Origin: Neisseriaceae bacterium JH1-16
Lineage (GTDB): Bacteria > Pseudomonadota > Gammaproteobacteria > Burkholderiales > Chromobacteriaceae
Length of the DNA stretch: 64,000 nt
Direction: 5' to 3'
Assembly: GCA_025989215.1 (NCBI GenBank)
Contig: JAPDNP010000003.1
Coordinates: 1 to 64,000 of the forward strand
The position numbers and the translations under genes are program-made. Position 1 is the first letter of the stretch; each line of letters opens with the position of its first letter. Below, in pieces: positions 44,383 through 54,572 of the stretch. The notes below the pieces were generated by a model. It was not told the DNA's origin. It was given only the letters and a program-made list of their open reading frames with translations, and ran no database searches.

Positions 44383-44415
44383 AACGGGACGCAGTGCGCT
44401 GGCACTTGTCCCGTT
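44383..44415. terminator. Hairpin between the gsp operon and carA
   Basis: AACGGGAC (44383-44390) and GTCCCGTT (44408-44415), with inner AGTGC/GCACT, form a composite hairpin in the gspN-carA gap. It is weak in T residues. It could end gsp transcription or lie in the carA leader. Confidence 0.5.
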
Positions 44416-44480
44416 TGGTTAAACCTTTCAATAATAACGCGATTTTCTCTTCGGCACAACAGCCGACGGGCCGAATTCGC

Positions 44481-45215
44481 TTATTTCAGCTGCCAGGTGT
44501 ACTGATTCTCGCCGCTGGGCCGCCCCAGCAGCAGCAGCAGCGGGCGCAGCCCCTCGGCCTGTTCCGACGTGCTGCTGGCGTTGCCGGCCAGCATCAGACG
44601 CGTGCCCGGCTGCCACTGTCCGCCGCCTTGCAGTGTCAACGGCCCGGCCAAGGTCGCCAGGTTCAGCCCTACCCCCTTGCCGGTGCCCGACACGCTCAAG
44701 CGATAGCGACCGAACGGTCGCACCGTGCTGACATTGGCGCTGGCGCCATCCCAGTCGAGCTGCAATTGGCCTTCGAACTGGCCGCGCTGCCAGCGCCACG
44801 ATTCCAGCTGCAGCGCCAGCACGCCCCCCAGCCCTGCACCGCGCCAGGCCGGTGCCGCCTCGGCGATCACCTCGGCCGGCAATTCCAGCGACAGCTGCTC
44901 GAGCCGCACGCCGCGCACACCCAAGGCGAGCCGCCCCTGCCGCCCCGGCGAATCGACCTGCCAGGCAAGCTCGCCGCTGCGCAAGGCCCGCGGTTCGAAG
45001 CGCCAAGCCAGCCGGCTCGACGGCAGCGCTTCGCGCTCACCTTGATAGTAGAGCATCCCGCCGCCCTGCCAGACACTGCCGCTGGCTTCGGCCAGGCGCA
45101 GCTGTCCGCTGCTGGCGCTGGCCAGTACCAGGTCCATCAGGCTGGCCGGCGCCGCCGCCGCTCCGCCGAGCAGCAAGCCGGCCGCGATCAGCGACCAACG
45201 ATAACGCCGCCTCAT
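44481..45215 (-). CDS. gspN: Type II secretion system protein N
   Basis: A 244-residue inner-membrane protein with one N-terminal hydrophobic segment (WSLIAAGLLLGGAAAAPASLMDLVL) and a periplasmic domain of GspN type (LRLAEASGSVWQGGGMLYY). GspN is an accessory T2SS component present in only some systems. It overlaps gspM by 4 bp and is the last gene of the operon. Confidence 0.88.
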   Translation of the reverse strand: MRRRYRWSLIAAGLLLGGAAAAPASLMDLVLASASSGQLRLAEASGSVWQGGGMLYYQGEREALPSSRLAWRFEPRALRSGELAWQVDSPGRQGRLALGVRGVRLEQLSLELPAEVIAEAAPAWRGAGLGGVLALQLESWRWQRGQFEGQLQLDWDGASANVSTVRPFGRYRLSVSGTGKGVGLNLATLAGPLTLQGGGQWQPGTRLMLAGNASSTSEQAEGLRPLLLLLGRPSGENQYTWQLK

Positions 45216-45718
45216 ACCTCGCCCCCACCCTGCACCAGCAGCGCCTTCAACCGTACCCGGCCCGGCCCGATCGCATCGGCCTGCAGCCGCACCAGCCGCA
45301 CCTGCTGCTGGGCGGCCAGTTCGCCGGCGAACTGCAGCCAGCGGTCGAACACCGCCTCGCCGCTCAGCGTGACACCATAATCACCCTCGGCTGCCAGCGT
45401 CAGCCCGGACAAATCGTGCTGGGCCAGCATCTGCTGCAGCAAGGGCTGCAGCTCGGCCGCCTTGCGTGGAGCGGCGGCCGGCTGGCGCTTCAGCTGGCGC
45501 GCTTCGGCGTCGAGCTTCTCCAGCGTTGCCACCTCGGCCCCCAGCCTGACGATACTCGCCTTGTTGCGGACCAGCTGTTTCTGGGCCGGCTGCCACACCA
45601 GCAGATAGCCCAACACGATGGCCAGCAATACGCCGAGCACCGACAACAACATCCGCTCGCGCGGGTTGCGCGCCGTCCACCAGTGACCGGCCTGCGCCTG
45701 CCATGCCATCGTTGCCAT
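45212..45718 (-). CDS. gspM: Type II secretion system protein M
   Basis: A 168-residue bitopic protein: a short cytoplasmic N-terminus, one membrane helix (MLLSVLGVLLAIVLGYLLVW) and a periplasmic ferredoxin-like domain. GspM partners GspL on the inner-membrane platform. The start overlaps the gspL stop. Confidence 0.9.
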   Translation of the reverse strand: MATMAWQAQAGHWWTARNPRERMLLSVLGVLLAIVLGYLLVWQPAQKQLVRNKASIVRLGAEVATLEKLDAEARQLKRQPAAAPRKAAELQPLLQQMLAQHDLSGLTLAAEGDYGVTLSGEAVFDRWLQFAGELAAQQQVRLVRLQADAIGPGRVRLKALLVQGGGEV

Positions 45719-46878
45719 TATGGTTCCCTCGTTACGATCAGCTGCTGGCTGCCGTTTTCGCCGCGCTGCTGCGTCAGCGCGATGCGCCGTTCGGCCAACT
45801 GCGCGCGCCAGCGTGGCAGCGACGCCGGCGGCAGTGCGGCAACCGACAGCTCCAGCCGGCCGTTTTCATAGTTGAGTCGTTGCACGGTCAATTCGGTACC
45901 GGCCACCCGCGCCAGCGCTCCCATCAGCGCCAAGCCGTCGTCGCGTGCCGGCAGGCCGCGCGCCAGCCGCAGCTTGTCGACCGCCCGCGTCACCGGCAGC
46001 GTCGCCATGCCGGGCAGCGCCGGCGAGTTGAGCCAGGCGGTGCTCAGCGTCTTGCTGCGCTCGGTCAGCCGCGACTTTTGCCAGGCGCTCCAGCCGAGCT
46101 CGCCCAGCAACAGCGTCAGCTGCGCCGCGATCAGCACGCCGGCGACCAGACCGAGCTTGCGCGCCAGCGGTGCCCAGCGCCGACTGAAATGGCGCGCGGC
46201 CAGCTCGCCGGTGGCGAAGTCGGCGCTGCCGTCGGCGAGGCCGTGGCGCCAGTCGAACGGCGCCAGCCGCACCGCCTCGTGCACCGGCAGCCATTCGGCC
46301 AACGTCTCAGCCTCGCCGTGCAGGGTCAGCGGGCCGTCGACCTCGGCCGCCAGCGTCGGTAACAGCGCCGCTTCGCTTCCGGCGGGCAGCCAGCACGGCG
46401 CTTGCGGCAGCCGCGCCAGCCAGCCGCTCGCCAGCGCCGCCAAGGCCCAGCCGGCGGCCGGCAGCGGCAACAGCGCTTCTTCCGGCACGATCCGGTCCGG
46501 CACGCGGCCGAGCTGGCGCAGCATCGCCACCGCGCGTCTGACCGGTGCCGCCTCGGTCAAGATCACCTGGCGACGGCCGTCGCCGAGCAGCTTGCCGGCG
46601 AGGTAAAGGTTGGCCGAAGGGTCGTTGGCGAGCTGATCCTCGAGCGCGAAGCCGATCAGCTGCGGGGTCGGATCGCGTTGGCCATCCGGCAGCTTCACCG
46701 CGGTAAACAGCGTGCGCCCGGCCGGCAGCACCAGCTCGAGCTCGGTCGCCGCCGGCCAGCCGGACGGCGCGCAGTCGCCGCTGTCGCGGCGCGCCCCGTG
46801 TGCATCGAGCAGCGCCCAGGGCAGGTTGGCAGCGCTATCGGGCCAACCCGGCGCCAGTAGGAGTCGCAGTATCGTCAT
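45718..46878 (-). CDS. gspL: Type II secretion system protein L
   Basis: A 386-residue protein: a cytoplasmic actin-like domain (residues ~1-250) that docks the GspE ATPase, one membrane helix near 245-265 (LGLVAGVLIAAQLTLLLG) and a periplasmic domain. Its first 44 bp overlap the end of gspK. Two 10-mer repeat copies are inside and one lies near the end. Confidence 0.9.
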   Translation of the reverse strand: MTILRLLLAPGWPDSAANLPWALLDAHGARRDSGDCAPSGWPAATELELVLPAGRTLFTAVKLPDGQRDPTPQLIGFALEDQLANDPSANLYLAGKLLGDGRRQVILTEAAPVRRAVAMLRQLGRVPDRIVPEEALLPLPAAGWALAALASGWLARLPQAPCWLPAGSEAALLPTLAAEVDGPLTLHGEAETLAEWLPVHEAVRLAPFDWRHGLADGSADFATGELAARHFSRRWAPLARKLGLVAGVLIAAQLTLLLGELGWSAWQKSRLTERSKTLSTAWLNSPALPGMATLPVTRAVDKLRLARGLPARDDGLALMGALARVAGTELTVQRLNYENGRLELSVAALPPASLPRWRAQLAERRIALTQQRGENGSQQLIVTREP

Positions 46879-47788
46879 GGTTATCCGTTGTGCTCGGCGG
46901 CAAGCCGCCTTCTTCGCGCCAGACCAGGCTCACTTCGCCGGAACGGCTCAGCAACGCGCGTTGCTTCAGCCGCACCGGCGCGCGGCTCACCTCGCTGTCG
47001 AGCAGGAAATAGCTGCTCTTCACATCGAACAGCGCCCTGTCGGGCTTGAGGTTGTCCGGCAGGACGAGCTTGGTCAGAAAATCTTGTTGGTCCTTGAACG
47101 GCAGCGCCCGGCGCTGGTTGAGCAAGGCCAGCCGCCGCCCGCTGTCGAGCGCCGGCACCAGCGCCGCCATCACCTCGGGCGTCGCGGTGTTGACGTTGAT
47201 CGCGGTCGCGCCGTTTTCCGGCAATGCCACCACCTGCGGCAGCAGCCGCGCCAGCACTTCGGGGCGGTAACCCGGCACCCAGGCGAGCTGGCTGGCCCGC
47301 GCCATCCGACGCGGCGCGCTGCCCTCGGTACTCTTGTCGTCGTCGCCACGCGCGCCCATCCAGGCGAGCAGCGGTTCGGCCAAGGTCGGCGGCTGATCCA
47401 GCGCCATCAGCAACTGCCGGTACAACTGCAACTGCGGCCGGTTGATCTTGCCGGTGGCACCGTCGACCAGGTTGTTCAGATTGAAGCGCCCCTGCGCATC
47501 GCTGATCTGGCCGGCCACGCTGAAGCCCTGCGCGTCGAGCTTGGGCAGCGGCTGCGCCCACAATTCGCCCAGGTGATCGGTGCTGCTGCTGATGCCGTCG
47601 AAGCGCAACAGGTCCATCGCCCAGGCGAGACCGCCGTCGGCGGCCAGGCGCACCCCGGCGCGCGAGCGGTCCTGCTCGACCTGGCGCAGCCACAAGCCCT
47701 GCTGCCACAGCACCAGCGCCGACGCACTCGCCGCCAGCGCCACGATCAGCAGCGCCATCACCACCGCCATCCCGTCCTGGCGCTTCAT
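46835..47788 (-). CDS. gspK: Type II secretion minor pseudopilin K
   Basis: A 317-residue minor pseudopilin that caps the pseudopilus with GspI and GspJ. The N-terminus MKRQDGMAVVMALLIVALAASASALVL has a short basic leader, a glycine cleavage site and a hydrophobic helix. The helix-hairpin domain includes INVNTATPEVMAALVPALD. The ATG at 47788 overlaps the gspJ stop (ATGA); a longer frame reaching upstream is the shadow of gspJ. Confidence 0.9.
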   Translation of the reverse strand: MKRQDGMAVVMALLIVALAASASALVLWQQGLWLRQVEQDRSRAGVRLAADGGLAWAMDLLRFDGISSSTDHLGELWAQPLPKLDAQGFSVAGQISDAQGRFNLNNLVDGATGKINRPQLQLYRQLLMALDQPPTLAEPLLAWMGARGDDDKSTEGSAPRRMARASQLAWVPGYRPEVLARLLPQVVALPENGATAINVNTATPEVMAALVPALDSGRRLALLNQRRALPFKDQQDFLTKLVLPDNLKPDRALFDVKSSYFLLDSEVSRAPVRLKQRALLSRSGEVSLVWREEGGLPPSTTDNHDDTATPTGAGLAR

Positions 47789-48327
47789 GGCAACGCCCAT
47801 TGCCGGCGGACCGGCCCACTGCCCGGCGGCGTCACCGCCATCTCCAGCGCCCGCGCGCTCTCGCCCGGCACCGGCCAGCTGTCGACCCAGTTGCCGCTGG
47901 CGGTCAGCACCCGGAAATGCACCGGGCTGTCGGCCAGCAGCAGCGGCAGAAACGACGCGGCCACGTCCGGCGCACCGGCCGACCAGCTCAAGCCCTGACC
48001 GTCGGCACGGTAGCGCAGCGCCTCGCTGCCCCCCTGGTAGCGCGCCGAAAAACGGGTCAATACCAGCTGCTGGCGCGGACCGTCCTGCTGCAACAGCAGC
48101 GGCGGCACGCCATTGTTCACCCGCTGCACCGACGGCAGCTCGGCCAGCTCGCCCTCCAGGCGGCGAAAGGCACGCGCCAGTTCCACCCAGCGGGTGCCGG
48201 TGTCCATCAAGCGCTCGCGCGCGATCAGCAGATTGCCGAAGGCGCGATAGCCGAGCACCGACAGGATCGCCAACAGGCTCATCGCCACCAGGAGTTCGAT
48301 CAGGGTCAGACCGCCTTGCCGCCTCAT
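47785..48327 (-). CDS. gspJ: Type II secretion minor pseudopilin J
   Basis: A 180-residue type IV pilin-like protein: leader MRRQGG, then LTLIELLVAMSLLAILSVLGYRAF with the conserved Glu5, processed by the prepilin peptidase. It forms the pseudopilus tip with GspI and GspK. It overlaps both neighbours by 4 bp. Confidence 0.92.
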   Translation of the reverse strand: MRRQGGLTLIELLVAMSLLAILSVLGYRAFGNLLIARERLMDTGTRWVELARAFRRLEGELAELPSVQRVNNGVPPLLLQQDGPRQQLVLTRFSARYQGGSEALRYRADGQGLSWSAGAPDVAASFLPLLLADSPVHFRVLTASGNWVDSWPVPGESARALEMAVTPPGSGPVRRQWALP

Positions 48328-48698
48328 CCACCGCCTCCGGGCACGCGCAGGAAGCCGTTCAGTTCGGCCAACACATAGGCACCGTCGCCACGCTTCACCT
48401 TCATCAGCACCCGGCGCAGCCGCGGGTCGGGCGTTTCGATCACCTCGCGCTCCCAGCGAAACGGCACTCCGCCCTGGGTGGCGTCGCCGCTGGACACCCC
48501 GGGTGCCGGCCAGTCGCGCCGCGCCGTCATCAATGCCAGCTGGTTCTGCGCCTCCCAGGTCGCCAGCATCTTCAGCCGCAGCCCCTCGCTATTGTCGGCG
48601 GCCAGCCCGGTGGCGCGCAGCAGCGCCGCCAGCGCGATCGCCATGATCGCCAGCGCCACCAACACCTCGAACAGGGTGAACCCGCGCTGCCGGCTCAT
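48324..48698 (-). CDS. gspI: Type II secretion minor pseudopilin I
   Basis: A 124-residue pseudopilin with leader MSRQRG and the N-methylation helix FTLFEVLVALAIMAIALAAL. The start at 48698 overlaps the gspH stop (ATGA); the longer upstream frame is not needed. A 10-mer repeat copy lies near the C-terminus (Leu-Ala-Glu). Confidence 0.92.
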   Translation of the reverse strand: MSRQRGFTLFEVLVALAIMAIALAALLRATGLAADNSEGLRLKMLATWEAQNQLALMTARRDWPAPGVSSGDATQGGVPFRWEREVIETPDPRLRRVLMKVKRGDGAYVLAELNGFLRVPGGGG

Positions 48699-49165
48699 GA
48701 CGGCGCCCCGACGCTGACCTTGCCCAACGGCGACAATTGCACCCGGCGCAGCCGCTCGCCGGCGCGCAGCAGCAGCGCATACGGCCGCGCCTGGCCCTGC
48801 TCGACCAGCCACAGCGGCCGGCCGGCCGGCTGCGCCGCGCCATACAGCGTCACCGCCTCGCTGCTGATGCCATCCGGCCAGCGGTGCGGCGCGAAGAAGG
48901 CATCGCTCGGCGCCTGCCAGCGGCCGTCGTCATCGAGCTCGCGAAACGCGTAGCCGTCGCTGCTCCACACCAGCGCCAGCGGCTGGCCGAGCTCGGCGGC
49001 GTCGACCGCCTGCTCCAGCACCCGGGCGAAGCGCCAGGCCTCGTCCTCGGCGGCGCGATGCGTATCGGGCGTCAGGCTGAGCGTCAGCGTGGTGGCCATG
49101 ATGCCGATGATCAGCATCACGACCAGCAGCTCGATCAGCGTGAATCCGGCGGAGCGCGAGGGCAT
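48695..49165 (-). CDS. gspH: Type II secretion minor pseudopilin H
   Basis: A 156-residue pseudopilin: leader MPSRSAG, then FTLIELLVVMLIIGIMATTL. It links the GspG shaft to the tip complex. No clear ribosome site precedes the ATG at 49165. Instead a 10-mer repeat copy (49173-49182) fills the 21-bp gap after gspG, so translation may depend on coupling to gspG. Confidence 0.9.
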   Translation of the reverse strand: MPSRSAGFTLIELLVVMLIIGIMATTLTLSLTPDTHRAAEDEAWRFARVLEQAVDAAELGQPLALVWSSDGYAFRELDDDGRWQAPSDAFFAPHRWPDGISSEAVTLYGAAQPAGRPLWLVEQGQARPYALLLRAGERLRRVQLSPLGKVSVGAPS

Positions 49166-49186
49166 GGTCAAGGTTGGCCGAACGGC

Positions 49187-49624
49187 TTACTGCTGCCAGT
49201 TGCCGATGTCGGCATCGACGCCCTCGCCGCCCGGCTCGCCGTCGGCGCCGAGGCTCCAGATGTCGATCTCGCCGTGCGTACCCGGGTTGGCGTACTGGTA
49301 CGGGTGGCCCCACGGATCGTCAGGCAGACGCTCCAGATAGCCGCCCGGCTTCCAGTTCTTGGTTTCCGGACCGGTGGTCGGCTTCTGCACCAGCGCCTTC
49401 AGGCCCTGCTCCGAGGTCGGGTAACGGGTATTGTCGAGACGGTAGAGCTTCAGCGCCTGGCTGATCGCACCGATGTCCTGCTTGGCGGCGACGATACGCG
49501 CCTCGTCCGGGCGGCCCATCACCTTGGGCACGATCAGCGCGGCGAGCACGCCGAGGATGACGATCACCACCATGATCTCGATCAGGGTGAAGCCGCGCTG
49601 GGCGGCATGGCGGATTGGTTTCAT
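49187..49624 (-). CDS. gspG: Type II secretion major pseudopilin G
   Basis: A 145-residue major pseudopilin, the shaft subunit that pushes substrates through the secretin. It has leader [11 protein letters not shown], the helix [20 protein letters not shown] and the calcium-binding C-terminal region typical of GspG ([28 protein letters not shown]). It is separated from gspF by an unusual 182-bp gap. Confidence 0.97.
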   Translation of the reverse strand: MKPIRHAAQRGFTLIEIMVVIVILGVLAALIVPKVMGRPDEARIVAAKQDIGAISQALKLYRLDNTRYPTSEQGLKALVQKPTTGPETKNWKPGGYLERLPDDPWGHPYQYANPGTHGEIDIWSLGADGEPGGEGVDADIGNWQQ

Positions 49625-49719
49625 AGTTTCTCCGTGTTACAGCTTGCCTTGTGGGCGGGTGTTCAATTGCATTCTCAAAACGGCACGCTCGAACGCCACT
49701 ACGTCGTTCAGCGGTTCTG

Positions 49720-49783
49720 TTGGACTAGGCGCGCGGCCGCAGACAGTACGGTGAGTACGGCAAGGCCGCGCAACAACGTCCGA
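49720..49783 (+). ncRNA. Structured repeat element, copy B
   Basis: Read on the plus strand (antisense to gsp): P1 TTGGAC/GTCCGA, extendable to 14 pairs from CGGTTC (49712) to GGACCG (49791) with three U-G wobbles; loop TAGGC/AACAAC; P2 GCGCGGCC/GGCCGCGC; loop GCAGACA/GGCAA; P3 GTAC/GTAC with loop GGTGA. It shares its loops with copy A, and its stems covary with it. The wobbles only pair in this orientation, favouring a plus-strand RNA. It fills most of the gspG-gspF gap. Confidence 0.55.
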
Positions 49784-49806
49784 CGGGACCGATGGGCGGC
49801 GCTCAC

Positions 49807-51018
49807 TCAATGCACCATCTGGTTCATGTCGATAATCGGCAGCATGATCGCCAGCACGATCAACAGCACCACGCCACCCATCACCAGAATCAGCAAGGGC
49901 TCCATCAGCGTGGTCAGCGTGGCGAGCTTGCGCTCCACCTCGCGCTGCTGCTGCTCGGCGACCTTTTCAAGCATGGTCGGCAGGGTGCCGCTGGCCTCGC
50001 CGCTGCCGATCAGATGGGTCAGCACCGGCGGAAAGCGCTTGCTGGCGCCGAGCGAACGCGCCAGCGACGCGCCCTCGCGCACCTTGTCGTGGGTTTCGGC
50101 CAACGCTTCGCGCAGCGGCAGCAGCGTCAGCAGATTGCGCGACGCATCCAGCGCCGACAGCAGCGGCACGCCGCTGCCCGCCAGGATCGCCAGCGTGCTG
50201 GCCATGCGGGCGGTGTCCAGGCTGACCAGCAAGCGCCCCAGCACCGGCAGCTTCATCAAGCGCGCATCGAAGCGACGGCGCAGCGCCTCGGTCTTCAATG
50301 CCCGAAACGCCGCGTAGCCGCCACCGGCCAGCGCGAGGCCGGCCAGCCAGCCCCACTGGCGCAGGAAATCGCTGGTCATCAGCAACAGTCGGGTCAACAG
50401 CGGCAGCGTCTGCTTGGTCTGCGCGAACACGCCGACCACCTGCGGCACCACGAAGCTCATCAGACCGCCGACCACCAGCACCGCCACCAGCGTCACCACC
50501 GCCGGATAGGCCAGCGCCAGGATCACCTTCTGCCGGGTGTGCTGGCGGTTTTCCAGGTAATCGGCCAGCTTCAACAGCACCCGGGTCAGCTCGCCGCTGG
50601 TCTCGCCGGCAGCGACCAGCGAGCGATACAAGGGCGAGAACACCGCCGGCTGCGCCGACAGCGCCTGAGCGAGGCTATGGCCTTCGAGAATGCTGCTGCG
50701 GATCGCCACCGCCACCGTCTTGGCGCGGGCGTCCTCGCTCTGGTCGGCGACGGCGGCCAAGGCCTTTTCCAGCGGCAGGCCGGCGTCGAGCAGCGTCGCC
50801 AGCTGCTGGGTCAGCAACACCAGCGTGGCGCTCGGCAGGCTGCGACCGATACGGCCGAAGCTGCCCGCGGCGGCCTTCGCGGCGACGCCATCGACCGACA
50901 CCGGCACCAAGCCGCGCTCGCGCAGCTGCGCGCGCGCGCTGCGCGGTGAATCGGCCTCGACGAAGCCCTTCTCCTCGCGGCCGTCCGGCGCCAGCGCAAC
51001 GAAGCGGAACGCCGCCAT
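49807..51018 (-). CDS. gspF: Type II secretion platform protein F
   Basis: A 403-residue inner-membrane protein with two homologous cytoplasmic helical domains and three membrane helices (e.g. PAVVTLVAVLVVGGLMSFVV and the C-terminal PLLILVMGGVVLLIVLAIML). The T2SSF signatures TQQLATLLDAGLPLEKAL and ILAGSGVPLLSAL are present. The start at 51018 overlaps the gspE stop. Confidence 0.95.
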   Translation of the reverse strand: MAAFRFVALAPDGREEKGFVEADSPRSARAQLRERGLVPVSVDGVAAKAAAGSFGRIGRSLPSATLVLLTQQLATLLDAGLPLEKALAAVADQSEDARAKTVAVAIRSSILEGHSLAQALSAQPAVFSPLYRSLVAAGETSGELTRVLLKLADYLENRQHTRQKVILALAYPAVVTLVAVLVVGGLMSFVVPQVVGVFAQTKQTLPLLTRLLLMTSDFLRQWGWLAGLALAGGGYAAFRALKTEALRRRFDARLMKLPVLGRLLVSLDTARMASTLAILAGSGVPLLSALDASRNLLTLLPLREALAETHDKVREGASLARSLGASKRFPPVLTHLIGSGEASGTLPTMLEKVAEQQQREVERKLATLTTLMEPLLILVMGGVVLLIVLAIMLPIIDMNQMVH

Positions 51019-52460
51019 CAGCCGCTCCTCGTCACGCGCAGGATTTCCTCGTGCGCGGTCTCGCCGGCGGCCAACCAGCGCAGGCCGTCCTCGCGCAGCG
51101 TGCACATGCCATCCTGCAGCGCCACGTCGCGCAGCGACTGCTCGGAAGCCCGGTCGTGGATCAGCCGGCGCAGCGCGTCGTCGACCGGCAGCAATTCATA
51201 GATGCCGTAGCGGCCGCGGTAGCCGCTGCCGCCGCAGGCCGGGCAGCCGACCGGGCGGTAGTGAGCCAGGCCGGGCCGTTCGGCCAGCGCCAGCGGGTTG
51301 AGCTCCTTGCAGGCCGGACAGAGCCGGCGCACCAGCCGCTGCGCCATCACGCCCAGCAGGCTGGACGCCAACAGGAACGGCTCGACCCCCATATCGGTCA
51401 GGCGGGTCACCGCGCTGGCCGCGTCGTTGGTGTGCAGCGTGGCGAGCACCAGGTGACCGGTCAGGCTGGCCTGCACCGCGATCTGCGCGGTCTCCAGGTC
51501 GCGAATCTCGCCGATCATGATCACGTCCGGATCCTGGCGCAGGATGGCGCGCAGCGCCTTGGCGAAGCTCATGTCGATGCGCGCGTTCACCTGGGTCTGG
51601 CCGACGCCGGGCAGCTGGTACTCGATCGGGTCTTCGACCGTCATGATGTTGGTCTGGCTGGCGTCGAGGCGCGACAGCGCCGCGTACAGCGTGGTGGTCT
51701 TGCCCGAGCCGGTCGGCCCGGTCACCAGCACGATGCCGTGCGGCTGGCGGATCAGCTGGTCGAGCGTCCCCAAGGTATCCGGCGCCATGCCGAGCGTCGC
51801 GAGATCCAACCGCACGCTTTCCTTGTCGAGCAGACGCAGCACCACCCGCTCGCCGTGCGCGGTCGGCAGCGTCGACACCCGCACGTCCACCGGCCGGCCG
51901 GCCAGGCGCAGCGAGATGCGACCATCCTGCGGGATGCGTTTCTCGGCGATGTCGAGCGCCGCCATGATCTTGATCCGCGACACCATCGCCGCGTGCAGCG
52001 CCCGGTGCGGCGCCACTATGTCGCGCAAGGTACCGTCGAGGCGGAAGCGCACCAGCGAGCGGGTCTCGTACGGTTCGATGTGGATGTCGGAGGCGCCGTC
52101 GCGCAGCGCCTGGGTCAGCAGCGCGTTGATCATGCGGATGATCGGCGCGTCGCCCTCGCTCTCCAGCAGGTCCTCCACCGCCGGCAGCGACTCGACCATC
52201 GCCGACAGGTCGAGCGTCTGGCCGATGTCGTCGACCACCTCGGCCGCCTGGCCATCGCGCTGCGCGTAGCGTTCGGCCAACTGCTGGTCGAAGTCGGCGT
52301 CGCTCAATCGCTCCGCTTCGGCCGCGCCGAACACACGCAGCGCCTCGGCGCAGGCGGTCGGACTGGCACCGGCGGCGGCCAGCAGCCGCCGTCCGTTCGG
52401 CGTGTCGAGCATCAACACCCGGTTGGCGCGGGCGAAGGAGTAACTGGTCAGCGTCTTCAT
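51018..52460 (-). CDS. gspE: Type II secretion ATPase E
   Basis: A 480-residue secretion ATPase. Walker A is [12 protein letters not shown], the Asp box MTVEDPIEY, Walker [13 protein letters not shown] and the His box [11 protein letters not shown]. The tetracysteine zinc motif C-x2-C...C-x2-C (CPACKEL and CPACGG) is present, as in GspE. The N-terminal domain (~residues 1-110) binds GspL. One 10-mer repeat copy lies in it. Confidence 0.97.
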   Translation of the reverse strand: MKTLTSYSFARANRVLMLDTPNGRRLLAAAGASPTACAEALRVFGAAEAERLSDADFDQQLAERYAQRDGQAAEVVDDIGQTLDLSAMVESLPAVEDLLESEGDAPIIRMINALLTQALRDGASDIHIEPYETRSLVRFRLDGTLRDIVAPHRALHAAMVSRIKIMAALDIAEKRIPQDGRISLRLAGRPVDVRVSTLPTAHGERVVLRLLDKESVRLDLATLGMAPDTLGTLDQLIRQPHGIVLVTGPTGSGKTTTLYAALSRLDASQTNIMTVEDPIEYQLPGVGQTQVNARIDMSFAKALRAILRQDPDVIMIGEIRDLETAQIAVQASLTGHLVLATLHTNDAASAVTRLTDMGVEPFLLASSLLGVMAQRLVRRLCPACKELNPLALAERPGLAHYRPVGCPACGGSGYRGRYGIYELLPVDDALRRLIHDRASEQSLRDVALQDGMCTLREDGLRWLAAGETAHEEILRVTRSG

Positions 52461-54562
52461 GGCGCGATCGGCGGCTGCGCCGGACGCATTGCGTCCAGAC
52501 CCTGCTGGATGCCGCTGGCGATCGGCGGCGCCTTCATCATGCCGCGGATGTCGAGCGGGATCTTGGCCTGCCCGTTGGTCTGGCGGTCGCCGATCACGTA
52601 GTCGTAACGCTCGCCGGCCAGCGTGCGCGCGCCGATATCGTCGCGGACGATGGTCGGTTTCAGGAACACCATCAGATTGGTCTTCTTGTGGTCCTGCTTC
52701 TTGTACTTGAACAGCCAGCCCAGGCCCGGGATGTCGCCGAGCAGCGGCACCTGGTTGTTGCCATCGCTGACCGTCTCCTGGATCAGGCCGCCGATCGCGA
52801 TGATGCTGCCGTCGTCAACCAGCACGGTGGTGTCGATAGAGCGCTTGTTGGTGGTGATGCCGGCCGGGTTGCTGAGCGAGGTCGGATCGATGCTCGACGC
52901 CTCCTGAAAGATGTTGAGCTTGATCAGCCCGCCCTCGGACACCTGCGGCTTCACCTTCAGCGTCAGGCCGACGTCCTTGCGGTCGAAGGTCTGGAACGGG
53001 GTGGGCGTGGTGCCGGAGCCGCCGTTGCCGGTACCGGTGGTGCTGTAGGAGCCGGTCAGGATCGGCACGTTCTGGCCGACCACGATCTTGGCCTCCTCGT
53101 TGTCGAGGGTCATCAGGTTCGGCGTGGACAGGATGTTGCCCTGCGCCTCGGTCTCCAGCGCATGGGCCAGCACGCTGAGGTTGAGAATCTGGCCCAGCCC
53201 CGGGATGTTGACGGTGCCCTTCACCACGCCGATATTCAGGCCGCCTTGGCTCGCCAGGTTGGCGGCATTGCCGGCGACACCGAGAATCGCGCCGGTGCCT
53301 GCGGTGCCAGGGAAGTTGGTGCCGCCGATCACGGTGGCGCCGCCGCTGCCGTTCGACAGTGTCTGCCACTGCACGCCCAGCTCCATCGCCCGCTCGGCCG
53401 ACAGCTCGACCACCAGCGCCTCGACGTGCACCTGCGCGCGACGGCGATCGAGCATGTCGATCACGTTGCGCAGGTTCTTGTACATGCTCTCCGGCACGTT
53501 GAGAATCAGCGCGTTGCTCGACGGGTCGGCCTGGATCATCGAACCGGCCGGGGCCGGAGCCAGTGCGGCCGGTACGTTGTTGCGGGCGATCGGTGTGCTG
53601 GCGATCGCATTGCCGCCGTTGCTGGCGCTGTCACTGGCCGACGGAATGGTGTTGCTCGCCGGTGCGGCGCTGGCGGCACCGGCCGCAGCGCCATTGCTGT
53701 CGCCGCTGGAGCTGGTCAGCAGCACGCGCAGCGTCTGCGCCACCTTGGTCGCCTCGGCATTGCGCAGGTACACCACCCGCACGTTAGAGCCGGCCTGGCT
53801 CGGCTGATCGAGCACCTTGAGCAGGCTCTTCACCTTGCCCAGCCGACCCGGGGTGTCGGCCCGCACCAGCAACACGTTGGCGCGCGCGTCCGGGATGATG
53901 GTCATCTTGCCGTTTTCGTTACCGCCGGCGCCGGCCGACTCCTGCATCAGCTTGTTCAGCATCGTGCCCATCTCGACCGCCGAGCCGAAGGTCACCGGCA
54001 GCACCGCCACGTCGCCGGAAGCCGCGCTCTCCACCGTCTCGATGATCGACTCGATGCGGCGGATATTGTCGGCGTAGTCGGTTACCACCAGCGCATTGGA
54101 CTGGGCGAACGCCGCCACGGTGTTGTTCGGCGACACGATGGGCCGGATCACCGGCACCAGTTGGGTGGCGCTGCCCTGCTTCAGCGTGAACACCTTGGTG
54201 ATCAGGCGGTCGCCGTCGGTGCGGCGCGGGCTGCCGGCCTTGGCGTGCAGCTTGGCGTCGGCCTCGGGCATGATCTTCACCACGCCGTTGCTCTCAACCG
54301 CGGCGAAACCCTGCAGGCGCAGGCTGGACAACAGGATCTGGTAGGCCAGCGAACCCGGCACCGGCCGGCTCGACACGATATTGACCGTGCCCTTCACCCG
54401 CGGATCGATCAGGAAGTTCTTACCGGTCATCTCGCCGATCGCGCGCACCACCGTCTCGATGTCGGCGTTGACGAAGTTGAGCATCACGGGTTCGGCGGGA
54501 GCGGCAAAGCTGCGGCAGGCGACAGTCAGAGCAAGCAGACAGACAAGGCGGGCAAAGCGCAT
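52457..54562 (-). CDS. gspD: Type II secretion secretin D
   Basis: A 701-residue outer-membrane secretin. The signal peptide [20 protein letters not shown] is followed by N0, then N1-N3 ring domains ([31 protein letters not shown]) and the C-terminal secretin core ([16 protein letters not shown]). A Ser/Ala/Asn/Gly-rich low-complexity insert of ~50 residues interrupts N3. The ATG at 54562 was chosen for the signal peptide; the long upstream frame is gspC's shadow. Confidence 0.95.
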   Translation of the reverse strand: MRFARLVCLLALTVACRSFAAPAEPVMLNFVNADIETVVRAIGEMTGKNFLIDPRVKGTVNIVSSRPVPGSLAYQILLSSLRLQGFAAVESNGVVKIMPEADAKLHAKAGSPRRTDGDRLITKVFTLKQGSATQLVPVIRPIVSPNNTVAAFAQSNALVVTDYADNIRRIESIIETVESAASGDVAVLPVTFGSAVEMGTMLNKLMQESAGAGGNENGKMTIIPDARANVLLVRADTPGRLGKVKSLLKVLDQPSQAGSNVRVVYLRNAEATKVAQTLRVLLTSSSGDSNGAAAGAASAAPASNTIPSASDSASNGGNAIASTPIARNNVPAALAPAPAGSMIQADPSSNALILNVPESMYKNLRNVIDMLDRRRAQVHVEALVVELSAERAMELGVQWQTLSNGSGGATVIGGTNFPGTAGTGAILGVAGNAANLASQGGLNIGVVKGTVNIPGLGQILNLSVLAHALETEAQGNILSTPNLMTLDNEEAKIVVGQNVPILTGSYSTTGTGNGGSGTTPTPFQTFDRKDVGLTLKVKPQVSEGGLIKLNIFQEASSIDPTSLSNPAGITTNKRSIDTTVLVDDGSIIAIGGLIQETVSDGNNQVPLLGDIPGLGWLFKYKKQDHKKTNLMVFLKPTIVRDDIGARTLAGERYDYVIGDRQTNGQAKIPLDIRGMMKAPPIASGIQQGLDAMRPAQPPIAP

Positions 54563-54572
54563 GGACGAAATC

